A stretch of 64,000 nt of DNA from NCBI RefSeq assembly GCF_032854445.1, contig NC_088300.1, positions 67,804,984-67,868,983 of the forward strand, read 5' to 3'. The notes below the pieces were generated by a model that did no database searches, was not told the origin of the DNA, and saw nothing but the letters and a program-made list of their open reading frames with translations. Every line of letters begins with the position of its first letter. The stretch's first letter is position 1. Made by a program: the position numbers and the translations under genes. This document shows positions 36,151 to 47,875 of this stretch, piece by piece. The DNA is from Liolophura sinensis (lineage: Eukaryota > Mollusca > Polyplacophora > Chitonida > Chitonidae).

Positions 36151-37583
36151 AGGTAATTTAAATTAGGTAGCACAGCTTTCAGATTCCCTAAATTTTCAGA
36201 CATCAGCCAATCTTCAAACTGAAGATTCACATCCCTGTAGATGACTACCTATCTACTGTTGCTTTCAGCAATGGCTGGTCCATTCATGACCTTGTGAATT
36301 TCTGAGATCAGTTTTCACCTAGCTGACTTGTTGGTGTGTGTGTGGAGGGGGGTGTGGAGGGGGGAGTGGGGGGGGGGGGGGGGCTATCCAAGGTGGGTCT
36401 CAGTGTCAGGCTATGGCAGAGTTCACATACCACAAGTCAATTAACTTGGTTACTTTTTAACGCCTCACACTCCCGGTGAATACAGAAAAAATGTTCTGGC
36501 ATGACATTTCTACCTTTAGGTTTCCAGAGGTGATTTGAGAGTTGTGCTGAATGGCTGGACCAAGTAAGGGTTTTGTAGAGCAGTTTGTGAAGCTGGTTGT
36601 TTACAGTTTAGAGGAGCCGGGTGAGTTCAAGGCCGCCCCGGGATGACAAGTGTCAAAGAAATATGATCATAAAAATAAAACTACAAAAACAAAACAGAAA
36701 AAAAGTCCTAAGGGTATAGTTGATCTCTTCAGGGCAAAGCAAGACAAGTAGGATGAGAGTGGACAAAGTACTTTGCTAGACATCCAATTACACAAAACCC
36801 AAATAAACAAACACAGCAGAAGAGGGCAGCATTATCTGGGTCTGATAGCAACAGTTCAACCAAGTGACGGTTTACACTTCTAAACAAGAGGCTAAACAAA
36901 CTGCTACTGATAGCTGTTCTCAAGAACTTGAACCCAGATGTCTTGGAGAGCTGGGCCTTTGGGGTGCTCTTCAACTGACAGTAATATAGATACCCATGTA
37001 TTGCCTTACTTCTAGACAAGCAAAAGAAAACATCGGTTTATTTGATTGGAGATTCATGATTGATCATATTGACAGATAAATTGATTTGTTTATGACCGTA
37101 CTTTAGAAATGTTTCACTTATATCACAAGGAGAGGACGGCCTGGACCCGGGATCACATAGCTATTTTAGACTTTAAAAAGTAAAATTTTGACCATTAAAT
37201 TTTGTACGTTACTTTCCATTATTTTAGCTGAAATTTAGTGTACAATAACTTATTCAGAGTTTACAATGTCAAACAAGATTGTGACCTTGTTACACCAGAA
37301 ACAACAATTGTACAGTGATATAACATTTTAAATTAAGTCTAAGATCGCTTCATGATCCCAGGGCCTGGAGATAACCAACAGTCTTGGTAAGTTAGTGGCA
37401 AACTTTCCCTCATGTAACATTTCATACTGGTTAGCTGCCAGGTGATTAAGGCACGTGGTCTGGAAAAACATCATGTAAGGCAACACAAGACTTCGAGCCC
37501 TGTCCACAGCATAATGTAATTATTCATTTCCACATACAGTTGCTATCACAGTCGGAGTCAATACCTCATGCAGACATCGAATT
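36151..37583. other. unique DNA with a long G-run
   Basis: A T/G and G-rich tract lies at 36334-36383, ending in a run of about 16 G. A 96-codon minus frame at 36729-37019 has one hydrophobic stretch (LFCCVCLFGFCVIGCL) but no recognisable family; left uncalled. Confidence 0.45.
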
Positions 37584-37594
37584 AATTATTGTGT

Positions 37595-37724
37595 TGCGCA
37601 CTAGCACAGCGTAATGACCCAGCTGTCTCTCACCAATGCAGTTGCTGTGAGTTCAAGTCCAGCTCATGCTGGCTTCCTCTCCGGCTGTACGTGGGAAGGC
37701 CTGTCAGCAACCTTCATAATAATA
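37595..37724 (+). mobile_element. short SINE copy with target-site duplication
   Basis: Contains the second half of the tRNA-like head (GCACAGCGTAATGACCC, box B GAGTTCAAGTCC) and the start of the core (GTGGGAAGGCCTGTCAGCAA), then ends in CCTTCATAATAATA instead of the rest of the core and the usual tail. It is flanked by a perfect 11-bp direct repeat AATTATTGTGT at 37584-37594 and 37725-37735. The flanking duplication implies that this 130-bp piece inserted as such by retrotransposition; both the 5' head and the 3' half were already absent. Confidence 0.85.
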
Positions 37725-37808
37725 AATTATTGTGTATGGCATAACATTTCATCAATGACCAAGTCATACATTTTACCTGATTTTGTGAAAGAAAAAAAAT
37801 ATGTTGAT

Positions 37809-37950
37809 CTTCAAACGGTGTTTTAAGGTTTAACTTTTCAGAAGGTAGGACAATATCCTACTGCAAATGATTTTTTGACACCAACAATAATATATGAATC
37901 TGACTTTTGTCTGCCTCTAGAAAGTGAATTTTTGACAATAAATTTAAGGG
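37809..37950 (+). repeat. dispersed repeat family B, copy 4
   Basis: Shares GGTGTTTTAAGGTTTAACTT, GACAATATCCTACT, CACCAACAATAATAT and CTGCCTCTAGAAAGTGAATT with the other copies in the same order. Confidence 0.7.
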
Positions 37951-38129
37951 CCAGTTAAACACAGTAGTCCCACATGCAGGCTAGTTTGGTTTTATAATGT
38001 TCAGTAATGTATACACCTTGTGCATATCCCAGGAATTCTGAAATACTATCAGTTTCTGATATTCCTGGCATTTGGTGAAGTCACTGCTCACATGCATACC
38101 AGCTATACCTATATACTTTGCCAAAAGCA

Positions 38130-39245
38130 TTTCTATATTCTGTATATTAACCTAACCCTAACATTGACCTGATATCCTAAGAATGTCACAAAATACAGCC
38201 ACGATAGCCTAAGGATATGTCATGAACTACAGCCATGATAACCTAAGGATATGACATGAAATACAGCCATGATAGCCTAAGAATATGACATGAAATACAG
38301 CCATGATATCCTAAGAACACATCACAAAATCCAGCAATGATAACCTAAGGATATGTCATGAACTACAGCCATGATATCCTTAGAATATGTCACAAAATAC
38401 AGCCATGATAACCTAAGGATATGCCACAAAATATACCCATGATAACCCAAGGATATGACATGAAATACAGCCATGATAGCCTAAGCACGTCATGAAATAC
38501 AGCCATGATAACCTAAGGATATGACATGAAATACAGCCATGATAACCTAAGGATATGACATGAAATACAGCCATGATATCCTAAATGAATATGTCACAAA
38601 ATACAGCTATGATAACCGAACAATATGTCACAAAATACAGCCATGATAACCTAAGGATATGACATGAAATCCAGGCATGATAACCTAAGGATATGACATG
38701 ACATACAGCCATGATAGCCTAAGGATATGACATAAAAACACTGCCATAACCTAAGAATATACCACAAAATACAGCCATAATAACCAAAAGATGTCATAAA
38801 ATACAGCCATGATAAGCCAAGATTATGTCATAAAATGCAGCCATGATAAAAATGTCTTACAATACTGCCATGATAACCTAAAATAATACTTCCATATTCT
38901 GTATATTAATCTAACCCTAATATTGACCTGTTATCCTAAGAATGTGTCATAAATTACAACCATGATAACATAAGAATGTCACAAAATACAGCCATTATAA
39001 CCTTACAATATGCAAAAATATACAGCCCCGAGAAAATACAGCTCTGAGAACCTAAATGTCATAAAATACAGCCATGATAAGCTAAGAAAATGTCACAAAA
39101 AACAGCCATGATAACAAAAGAATATGTGATAAAATACAGCTGTGATAACGCAAGAGTACGTCGAGAAATGTATTTACCACCCAAGATATATGTCATGAAA
39201 TACAGCCCTGATAACATAACAAATAGTTAGGATAACCTAAGAATC
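38130..39245. repeat. 34-bp minisatellite, diverged
   Basis: About 30 imperfect units combining CATGATAACCTAAGGATATG and ACATGAAATACAGC. A longer flank (TTCTGTATATTAACCTAACC..ATTGACCTGATATCCTAAG) at 38137-38195 recurs at 38895-38940 about 755 bp later, so a block including the array start was duplicated within it. More diverged than the other arrays, so probably older. Confidence 0.93.
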
Positions 39246-40204
39246 AAGAAATGAAGCCATGAGCATGTGGTGAGAAAAGTTCAAGGGCTATATTTGTGTA
39301 GCTCTTTTTTTGCCGCTCTGTTGTTGTATCTTCGGATTGGAAGCTCACAGCTGAACCTTAATTCTTCTTCTGACAATGGCTGTAAATCACCCATCACAGA
39401 GGTGGGTAACATAATGACCTAGCTTAAAGTCTACTGAGGCAGTTCACACAGTTTTTCTCCTCCCTAGGGAGTGTCAGGGTTGGTCTTATTGCCACTAAAG
39501 AGCCATCGGCTAACACTAAAGTTCATTGGAGACATGACCCACAGCCAAATAACTGCACGAACCATCCCAACTAATGCTCCATTCACAAGAAATCAATCAC
39601 CCTGAGCCCGGTAAAAAAAAAGGGGGAAAAAAATTCTACAGTATTTCATATGCACTAAAATTGTACAACGATGACTCAAAAGGCCATGCTGAAAAAAGAA
39701 AAGAAAATACTACATGAAATATCTGTCTCTCTCCGTTAATTATGGCATTTTTGGAGACAGTTAAATAATACAACACACTGAAGCCATATGTTTTATGAGA
39801 ATGCTATTGAAGTGAATAAATCAAATTGCATGACAGTTCACTGTACCTCAAGAAACCTCTACGGGGAGCCACTGACTCACCAATATATCGCACTGTCAAT
39901 TATATGCATATATTCACAGGAGCAATTTGACAATTTCACTTTCTTGTTAACATATGTCCTAATGTTCTTATTTTGTGATTTATTTCTTGACAACATTATT
40001 AGCATCTTCGTTCCTATTATTTATATGCACTTTAAACATTACATGGAAAAGTCCTTGACTTGGTGCTAATTTTGGAACGACTAACAAAAAAACATACATG
40101 CAAAAAATTGCAAGAATTAAGCAAATATTAACTGACAAAAGAGTTCAGTTAACTATCTAAAACTTGGTTGTATTATACCAGAACACACGTTAACACAAAT
40201 GGTA
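39246..40204. other. unique DNA, no gene recognised
   Basis: AT-rich. A 93-codon plus frame at 39788-40069 is hydrophobic at its end but shows no family or splice context. Confidence 0.5.
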
Positions 40205-40372
40205 ACATTCTGCGGCCATATGTGGGAAGGTCTGCCTGCAACCTGCGGATGGTGGCGAGTTTCCCCCCACGCTCCGCCCGGTTTCCTCCCACCATAATGC
40301 TGGCCATCGTCGTATGAGTGAAATATTCTTGAGTACGGCGTAAAACACCAATCAAATAAAATAAATAAATAT
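40205..40372 (+). mobile_element. SINE, 5'-truncated
   Basis: Starts just before the core (GTGGGAAGGTCTGCCTGCAA), contains CGGTTTCCTCCCACCATAAT and the full 3' block with a tail (ACACCAATCAAATAAAATAA). The tRNA-like head is missing. Confidence 0.9.
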
Positions 40373-40483
40373 AACACAGAGTAGAGTTTAATATTTATAA
40401 CCTATAGAGATCATTACACTAGAACAGAAAACACAAATGATGACATATAATATATATTAAATGTTTTTGGAAAATTGGACTGA

Positions 40484-40620
40484 TTCCACAGCCTCTCATC
40501 AATGTGGGTGATGTGAGTTCTAGTCAAGTTCAAACTGGCTTTATACTCTCCAGTCGTATCTGGGAAGGTCTGGCAGCAACCAGCAGATTGTCACAGGTTT
40601 CTCAATTCTTGTCAAATACC
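40484..40620 (+). mobile_element. diverged SINE head and core
   Basis: Recognisable but worn: CCTCTCATCAATGTGGGTGA, GAGTTCTAGTCAAG, GGGAAGGTCTGGCAGCAACC. No 3' block follows directly. Confidence 0.7.
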
Positions 40621-40828
40621 TGACAAACCTGCTAAAGCTGCACCTTTACCAGCCAAATAGCAACTTGGGAGTTTTCCACCACTTTGGTGGAAGACAAGTG
40701 GCTTTTAACCAACAATATTAGACTGCGCTAATGGCCCCAGGAGCATCATCAACAGGTTGTTGTTAACATGGATCCATGAACAGTGAGAGCATGGGGAATC
40801 CAAAACTGTACATGTATTCAATTCAGAT

Positions 40829-40976
40829 TCGTGGGAAGGTCTTCCAGCAACATGCGAATGGTCATGGTTTTCTCCCGGAATCTGCCTGGTTTCCTTCTAC
40901 CATAATGCTAGCCGCCGTCATATGAGTGAAATATTCTTGAGTTCAGTGTTAAACACCAATCAAATAAATAAATAAA
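40829..40976 (+). mobile_element. SINE, 5'-truncated
   Basis: Starts at GTGGGAAGGTCTTCCAGCAA, then CCGCCGTCATATGAGTGAAA and a (AAAT)n tail. Because it begins with the same segment that ends the preceding fragment (40484-40620), the two are separate copies and not halves of one. Confidence 0.85.
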
Positions 40977-41257
40977 CTAGTTCAGTGATGTGGTCAAGAA
41001 TATTTCATTTATACCAGGACAGCCAGGTTTATTTGGTGGAGGAAAAAAAAATGGATTATGTTATCAACACCTTTAACCATGTTGGTACAATGACAAATTT
41101 TATAACTTCAAACCACTGAGAATGAAACGACTAAGAGACAGATTCCATCTGCAACTACATCAGCTGCTGACTCATGGAGAGGCTTCAGAAATTAGAGTTT
41201 ATGCAGTGTGTAATTCAGGTCTTTGATATAATTCACGCTCTCAATGGTCAATGTATT

Positions 41258-41372
41258 TATCTCTATTTATTTGACTGGTGTTTTATGCCGGTCTCAAAAA
41301 TATTTCACTTAAATATACGATGGCTGGTAGCATTATGGTGAGAGGAAACCGGATGGAGATCTGGACATGATG
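41258..41372 (-). mobile_element. SINE 3' half, minus strand
   Basis: TTTATTTGACTGGTGTTTTA, AAAATATTTCACTTAAATAT and GCATTATGGTGAGAGGAAAC; sequence departs from the family after about 41370. Confidence 0.8.
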
Positions 41373-41591
41373 GAGCAAACTTGGGACTCTCATTGGTTCA
41401 GCCAAGCTGTCTAACCTGAGGCATGTCGACAGTCTAAATCACACTCTCTGTCAGCCCTTAATTTAATAATTAATAGAAATTCTATTTCTATCCATTGTCT
41501 ATTTTTCTTACACAAATACATGTTCATGTTCTAATCAGGCACTTATGCAATTTCAGACAAAATGCATTTCTAAATTATTTTGTTTCATTAG

Positions 41592-41713
41592 GCAGAGACA
41601 ATAAGAACTTCCTTACCAGAGATATACGGAAGCATGGAGTGAAAAGCATTGATAGCTTCCTTTATGTGGAAAAACAACAACTGATCAAGGATGACAATAA
41701 TGGATCCATTTAA
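41592..41713 (+). CDS. candidate 3'-terminal exon, unrecognised
   Basis: Follows a possible acceptor (TTTTGTTTCATTAG) and encodes a charged peptide containing GRDNKNFLTRDIRKHG and FLYVEKQQLIKDDNNGSI before a stop. The residue mix looks coding-like, but no family is recognised and no partner exon was found. Chance remains likely. Confidence 0.15.
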
Positions 41714-41814
41714 AGGCAAAACAGTTCTAAGAAAAACAGTTTAAGTAAAGTTGATATGAGCGTCATTTAAACTATAGCAATTTGATTACAGATCAACTTA
41801 CACATGCTTGACAT

Positions 41815-43195
41815 GGGGGAAAAAGAATAGAGAAACAAGCATTCTGAATGTATCGCTGAGCCAATAAGGGAAAAAGAATAGGAAAACAAGCATTCTGAAT
41901 GTATCGCTGAGCAAATAAGGGGAAAAGAATAGAAAAACAAGCATTCTGAATGTATCGCTGAGCCAATAAGGGAAAAAGAATAGAGAAACAAGCATTCTAA
42001 ATGTATCGCCGAGCCAATAAGGGAAAAATAATAGAAAAACAAGCATTCAGAATGTATCGCTGAGCCAATAAGGGGAAAAGAATAGGAAAACAAGCATTCT
42101 GAATGCATCGCTGAGCAAATAAGGGGAAAAGAAAAAAAAACAAGCATTCTGAAGTATCGCTGAGCCAATAAGGGAAAAAGAAAAGAAAAACAAGCATTCT
42201 GAAAGTATCGCTGAGCCAATAAAGGGAAAAGAATAGGAAAACAAGCATTCTGAATGTATCGCTGAGCCAATGAGGGGAAAAGAATAGAAAAACAAGCATT
42301 CTGAATGTATCGCTGAGCAAATGAGGGGGAAAAAAGAGGAAAACAAGCATTCTGAATGTATCGCTGAGCCAATAAGGGAAAAAGAATAGAAAAACAAGCA
42401 TTCTGAATGTATCGCTGAGCAAATAAGGGGAAAAGAATAGAAAAACAAGCATTCTGAATGTATTGCTGAGCCAATAAGGGAAAAAGAATAGAAAAACAAG
42501 CATTCTGAATGTATCGCTGAGCAAATGAGGGGGAAAAAAGAGGAAAACAAGCATTCTGAATGTATCGCTGAGCCAATAAGGGAAAAAGAATAGGAAAACA
42601 AGCATTCTGAATGTATCGCTGAGCAAATAAGTGGAAAAGAATAGAAAAACAAGCATTCTGAATGTATCGCCAAGAAAATAAGGGAAAAAGAATAGGAAAA
42701 CAAGCATTCTGAATGAATCGATGAGCCAATAAGGGAAAAAGAATAGAAAAACAAGCATTCTGAATGTATCGCTGAGCAAATGAGGGAGAAAAAAGAGGAA
42801 AACAAGCATTCTGAATGTATCGCTGAGCCAATAAGGAAAAAAGAATAGGAAAACAAGCATTCTGAATGTATCGCTGAGCAAATAAGGGGAAAAGAATAGA
42901 AAAACAAGCATTCTGAATGTATCGCCAAGAAAATAAGGGAAAAAGAATAGGAAAACAAGCATTCTGAATGTATCGCTGAGCCAATAAGGGAAAAAGAATA
43001 GGAAAACAAGCATTCTGAATGTATCGCTGAGCCAATAAGGGAAAAAGAAAAGAAAAACAAGCATTCTGAATGTATTGCTGAGCAAATGAGGGAAAAAGAA
43101 TAAAAAAAAAAAAACAAGCATTCTGAATGTATCACTGAGCAAATAAGGGGAAAAGAATAGAAAAACAAGCATTCTGAATGTATCGCTGAGCAAAT
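41815..43195. repeat. 51-bp minisatellite with 5-unit higher-order blocks
   Basis: About 27 units of 51 bp; core GCATTCTGAATGTATCGCTG, AGCCAATAAGGGAAAAAGAA, TAGGAAAACAA. Since 51 is divisible by three and the minus strand of the unit has no stop in any frame, all three minus frames are open for about 370-420 codons (17-residue repeat with RYIQNACFPILFPL in one). The variant GCCAAGAAAATAA occurs at 42669 and 42924, exactly 255 bp (five units) apart; the GGGGGAAAAAAGAGG-type unit recurs with spacings of four and five units (about 42322, 42526, 42783). Confidence 0.97.
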
Positions 43196-44169
43196 ATTTA
43201 GTGTCCTATTGGTTCAGGAGAATGCTGAACTTGTTATAGTCAAATAAAATGTATAGCTTTCAATTATTTAAAAATACGTTTAAGCTGGTGTTTTAAACAC
43301 AAGTACATCTACAAGAATGTACAAAAAAGATAGGACAGAGAGATGGACAGATGAGCAAACTGACAAATGACGTGAAAAACTATAGTCTCCTTGGTGACAA
43401 CAAATGGGACTATTTTAAACAAAAAAACTGGCAAAATTGAACTCTAATGAAGGCCTTCTAAAAGAACAAAAAAGCAAAGAGTTGGAGAAAGTGTGGCCAA
43501 TCAAACAAAATACAAGGGTTTATAGGTTTTGGTTTATCGAGACCTATAATGCCAGCCAGTAAGGATAAATGGTGCAATATTTCCTTGTCCCAGGTGCACT
43601 TATGCCTACAGTAGCGTAACAAGAAACTGCGTCATGTAAAGCCCATCTGATTCCACCACATACTTCACGGCAAGATTATTACAGCCCCATGATGTAAAGT
43701 TGTCAAACACGCACAGGAACATACTGACCCCCACTAACATGTAACACAACCCGTTTGGCTTTGCATGTCACACAGACATCATGCGTGATACAGCCAGGCA
43801 AAACGAGGGAGTTTTGAAACCACATCATAATAATGAGAAAATACGAGAAAAAATATGCAAGAGCAGAAAAGTCACAGGTATCATGTACAAACACGTAGAT
43901 GCTGATAGCAGACGCAATCTGGTATAATGAGAAAATGACAAATTAGAATTTGATACCAGAAATTTGTATTACATTGCTCGTCGCTCGCATTATTCATGAG
44001 GCAGAGTTTATTACAATGAATTATCTTATTTTAATTACGCTATACATGTTTGAATGAGTCTTTAACTTTTTGTGTAAATAACTTTGATTGCTCTGGTTGT
44101 AGAGCCAAAACACCACCAGCAAGTTTTTGCATATTTATTTCTTTGACTGTATTGGAGTGTGCGTCGCTG
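43196..44169. other. unique DNA, no gene seen
   Basis: No repeat of the window's families and no convincing coding frame. Confidence 0.5.
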
Positions 44170-44370
44170 TACTCACTGATTATTTCACTTACAAGACGAA
44201 AGCCAGCCTTATATGGTGAGAGGAAACCGGGCTGGGTAAAACCCACAAACATAACGCAGGTTGCTGGCAAACCTTCCCTTGTACGACCAAAGAGGATCGT
44301 ATTGGTGAAAGCCTTGTGGGTCTGCTCTACTGTACTAGCACATTAACCACTAGACTGTGGAGGTCCCAAT
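44170..44370 (-). mobile_element. diverged SINE, minus strand
   Basis: TATTTCACTTACAAGACGAA, ATATGGTGAGAGGAAACCGG, GCAGGTTGCTGGCAAACCTT, and a worn head ending GACTGTGGAGGTCCC. Box B region largely lost. Confidence 0.75.
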
Positions 44371-45385
44371 TTTTTTTGGTAAAAGTGAGCAAAGATCTAC
44401 ATGCACATATCTCTAGTTATTCATACATGTACATAGTACAACGTACACTGGCGGGTACTGCAAGAACATGTAAAATGTTTACATGTAATCAATAGAGAAA
44501 ACAAGCTGACCACTGTAAACTGTTCTGGTGACAAGCCAGTACATTTGTGTACGGTTGATTCTGTGTTGTTTTTTTTCCTTTTTTCAAAATGGCTCTCTAA
44601 CTGTTGATTAATCCATATATCTGATCTACGCTAAGATGGCTGCCATCATGTACATTCATGAATCAAGACTCCCACACAATTTCACCTCATTCCAGCTAAA
44701 TAGAAAGCCATTCCTTCCAAGTCTTTGCACAGCTTTTTACTGAGTTTGAGAGGCGCTTTGATGATGTATTTCTTGACGCAATAAAGTTTGCTTAAGCGCC
44801 AAAAGGGTTCTTGAAGATCATTTAACATGATATTGAAATCAAGAACCAAAGCCTGTATGATTAAAAAAAAAAAAAAGGGACCCAACAGCATTTTTTTGGA
44901 GCTCTTAATGTTTAATGATACTTGAAGGAGATTGGACTATATGGCACCTTGCAATGATACATACATGCCCTCAGAGATATGCCTATAATGGCTTCATTAG
45001 TTCTTGGGTTATTTAATCCACTGTTGTTCACCTCATAAAAAAATAAAGCCCCCCCACCCCAAAAAAAAAACCCACCATCATTAAAACATTCTTTGCTCTG
45101 AGAATGTGTTGGGTTATTGCCAGGATGTCTACATTTCCGTGGCTGATGTCACTCAGTGTTAACATAGGACATATTATATGTGAGAGCTCTAGCACATAAT
45201 ATACTGCTGATATGGCATGAAAATATGCCAAAACTGAGACAACAAAGTTAACGTAATCAAGCCCATACCAATCAACAATCCAGGATATATATACACTCCA
45301 ATACAGCTGTGTCACTCCTCGCCTATTTAGACACATTAATTTGTATCGTACCAGGAATGACAGTCTGGGTGGACAACATGAAAAA
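44371..45385. other. unique DNA, no gene seen
   Basis: Holds an A-run at 44862-44875 and a C-run followed by an A-run at 45050-45071. Confidence 0.5.
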
Positions 45386-45645
45386 TTTATTTATTTCTAC
45401 GATAGAAGTTTTACACCATACTCAAGAATATCTCACTGATATGTTGGTGGTCAACATTATTTTGGGAGGAAACAGGGACAAAACAAAAAAGGAACCCAGT
45501 GACCATCTGCATATGTTGCTGGCAGACCTTTCCATGTGTGGCCAGAGAGGAAGCCAGCATGGGCTAGATTTGAACTCACAATGATCACATTTGTAAGAGG
45601 CTCCTGGGTTTTTCTTCTGTACTAGCAAGCTAACGAAGCTGACAA
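45386..45645 (-). mobile_element. diverged near-full-length SINE, minus strand
   Basis: Tail ATTTATTTATTTCTACGAT, then TACTCAAGAATATCTCACTG, AACATTATTTTGGGAGGAAA, TTGCTGGCAGACCTTTCC, GAGGAAGCCAGCATGGGCTA and the worn head to about 45645. All parts are present but with many changes, so an old insertion. Confidence 0.85.
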
Positions 45646-45705
45646 AAATCCACAGATAGCAAGTTCTTGGGAGAGCTTCACAACCATATTAAGCCACAAT
45701 TATAT

Positions 45706-45746
45706 TTATTTGTTTGATCAGTGAGTAGTTAATGCCATACTGAAAA
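45706..45746 (-). mobile_element. SINE tail fragment, tentative
   Basis: TATTTATTTGTTTGATCAGT followed by GTTAATGCCATACTGAA resembles the reversed tail and 3' end; short and diverged. Confidence 0.4.
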
Positions 45747-46028
45747 ACTGTTCATTAATAGCATATCAGTCAGATATACAGGTGTACGAAATCAGCTAGA
45801 TCAAAATAACTGTCATTATGTGCTTTTCGGAATAATCCAGGATTCTTTTAAATATTTGAAAATATCTGTAGCAGGAAAATAAAGATCAGAACATAAAATA
45901 GATTCTACTGCTATGCTCTCCTGAACTTCTGAATTACATCAATCAAATGACAAACAACAGTTCTACCTCATATAAATATTTATTATTCTATCCATGATCT
46001 TTGTCATGTATTTGTTCGATCTGTACAG

Positions 46029-46192
46029 GAAAGATGCAATGCAACACCTGTCCCAATGTTCATGAGATCAATGACACATTTCGTTTATTTGTGGATCCAT
46101 ATGAACAGTCAGAGACACTGAACAGACAAGACAGACTGAGTGTTGTAGGCGCATCTAATGCGGGCAGACTGTATACACATAGTGAAGATTAA
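46029..46192 (+). CDS. candidate 3'-terminal exon, unrecognised
   Basis: A good acceptor (TTTGTTCGATCTGTACAG) is followed by 54 open codons with a balanced, charged composition (CNTCPNVHEINDTF..LSVVGASNAGRL..HSED) and a stop. No family recognised. The nearest AATAAA downstream lies beyond 46,550, in the 60-bp array. No upstream partner exon was found on this strand. Confidence 0.2.
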
Positions 46193-46539
46193 TGTAGATA
46201 TAGTGAGGCTACTCCATCCATTGGCACAATGAGCTGCCACCACCACTAACCTATATACATGATTTATAACCTTCAGCAAGACTTCACCACTGTAATTTTG
46301 AGTGTGATTTAATACCATTATCCCCGCTTCCCCTCCGCAGCTGCTAAGACGAGAAGCGCTATACCAAGGCAGCATGTGTTATTAATGGGGCAAGGGGCTG
46401 TCGTGCCAGATCCAGTACACCCACACACAGTCACATAGGTTTCCTGGAAGCTTTTTAGTATTTAAACTGAGGGTTTTATACAATGTACATACTGTGACAT
46501 GTGACATGTGCCCTGTATATACAAACCCATTTACTAATA

Positions 46540-46905
46540 TCCCTCTCCTTAATAAATGAATTGGCACACAGTGCCCCCCATAGACTGTATCAGTGTGTCA
46601 TGAAGATAACTATCAATGAATTGACAAACAGGGGCCACCATACACTGTATCACTATGTTATGAGGATGGCTATAAATGAATTGGCACATAAGGGTCACCA
46701 TAGACTGATACAGCTCATGTATCACAAGGATGTCTAAATAAATTGGCACAAAGGGGCCACCATACACTGAGTCAATGTGTCATGAGGAAGACTATGAAGG
46801 AATTGCTACAACGGGGCTACCACAGACTGTATCAGCATATTATAAGGATGACTAAACAAACTGGCACAAAGGGCCACCATAGACTGCATCAGTATATGTC
46901 ATGAG
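46540..46905. repeat. 60-bp minisatellite
   Basis: About six diverged units of roughly 60 bp, core AATGAATTGGCACA, GGGGCCACCATACACTGTAT, CATGAGGATG. Period varies between units through small indels. Confidence 0.92.
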
Positions 46906-47059
46906 TACAATAATACTCATTTGAGCCGAGTGTGGCATACACATGTACATGCATACCTTATATAACCTAATCTGAGACCTGTACTATTTTTGATTAAGAC
47001 TGGATGTGTCATATGACAAGAAATGAGACCTGACTCATGGATCAATACTAACCATCTTC

Positions 47060-47596
47060 AACCTGACTGCATGTTAGAAGTCTCTATCCCTGACTATAGG
47101 TTAGAAGCCTCTATCCCTGACTAGGTTAGAAGCCTCTATCCCTGACACAAGCCTCTATACTTGACTACAGGTTAGAAGCATCTATCCCTGACTACAGGTT
47201 AAAAACCTCTATCCCTGACTAGGTTTAAAGCCTCTATCCCTGACTACAGGTTAAAAGCCTCTATCCCTGACTGGGTTAGAAGCCTCTATCCCTGACTAGG
47301 TTAGAAGCCTCTATACCTGACTACAGGTTAGAAGCATCTATCCCTGACTATAGGTTAAAAGCCTCAATCCCTGACAAGGTTAGAAGCCTCTATCCCTGAC
47401 TAGGTTAGAAGCCTCTATACCTGACTATAGGTTAGAAGCCTCTATACCTGACTACATGTTAAAAGCCTCTATACTTGACTACATGTTAAAAGCCTCTATA
47501 CCTGACTACATGTTAAAAGCCTCTATACCTGACTAACTATTAGTCCTGAACGTAAAATGAACGTAACTATTTTATGTTAAAAGCCTCTATACTTGA
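47060..47596. repeat. 25-27-bp minisatellite, left part
   Basis: Units GTTAGAAGCCTCTATCCCTG followed by ACTATAG or ACTAG, with GTTAAAAGCC and ATACTTGAC variants. The array is interrupted by a SINE at 47597 and resumes at 47876. Confidence 0.95.
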
Positions 47597-47875
47597 GGGG
47601 GCCTCCGTGGCTCAGTCGGTTAGCGCGCTAGCGCAGCGTAATGACCCAGGAGCCTCTCACCAATGCGGTCGCTGTGAGTTCAAGTCCAGCTCATGCTGGC
47701 TTCTTCTCCGGCCGTAAGTGGGAAGGTCTGCCAGCAACCTGCGGATGGTCGTGGGTTTCCCCCGGACTGTGCCCGGTTTCCACCCACCATAATGCTGGCC
47801 GCCGTCGTATAAGTGAAATATTCTTGAGTACGGCGTAAAACACCAATCAAAAAAAAAAAAAAAAAAAAAAAAAAA
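47597..47875 (+). mobile_element. full-length young SINE, reference copy
   Basis: 279 bp including a 27-base A tail. The head carries a box A match (TGGCTCAGTCGG at 47608-47619) and a box B match (GAGTTCAAGTCC), the two internal RNA polymerase III promoter parts of tRNA genes. Next come CTCATGCTGGCTTCTTCTCC, the core (GTGGGAAGGTCTGCCAGCAA, GTGGGTTTCCCCCGG, GGTTTCCACCCACCATAATG) and the 3' end (AAATATTCTTGAGTACGGCG, AAAACACCAATC). A perfect 11-bp target duplication TCTATACTTGA flanks it (47586-47596 and 47876-47886). The pure A tail differs from the (AAAT)n tails of other copies. Transcription would be by polymerase III and insertion by a partner LINE, neither shown here. Confidence 0.95.

Noticed and set aside
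36729-37019. 96-codon minus frame with a hydrophobic stretch
   Set aside because: No recognisable family, no clear splice sites or poly(A) signal; hydrophobic frames are common in T-rich antisense DNA.
38140-38165. CCTAACCCTAAC resembling animal telomere repeat (CCCTAA)n
   Set aside because: Only about two imperfect units, and the same words recur as part of the duplicated flank of the 34-bp array; not an interstitial telomere.
40484-40976. one long SINE copy split by an insertion
   Set aside because: The second piece starts with the same core segment with which the first one ends, so these are two independent copies.
47608-47690. tRNA gene
   Set aside because: Box A and B words are present, but the sequence between and after them does not fold into a complete tRNA and continues into the SINE core; it is the SINE head.
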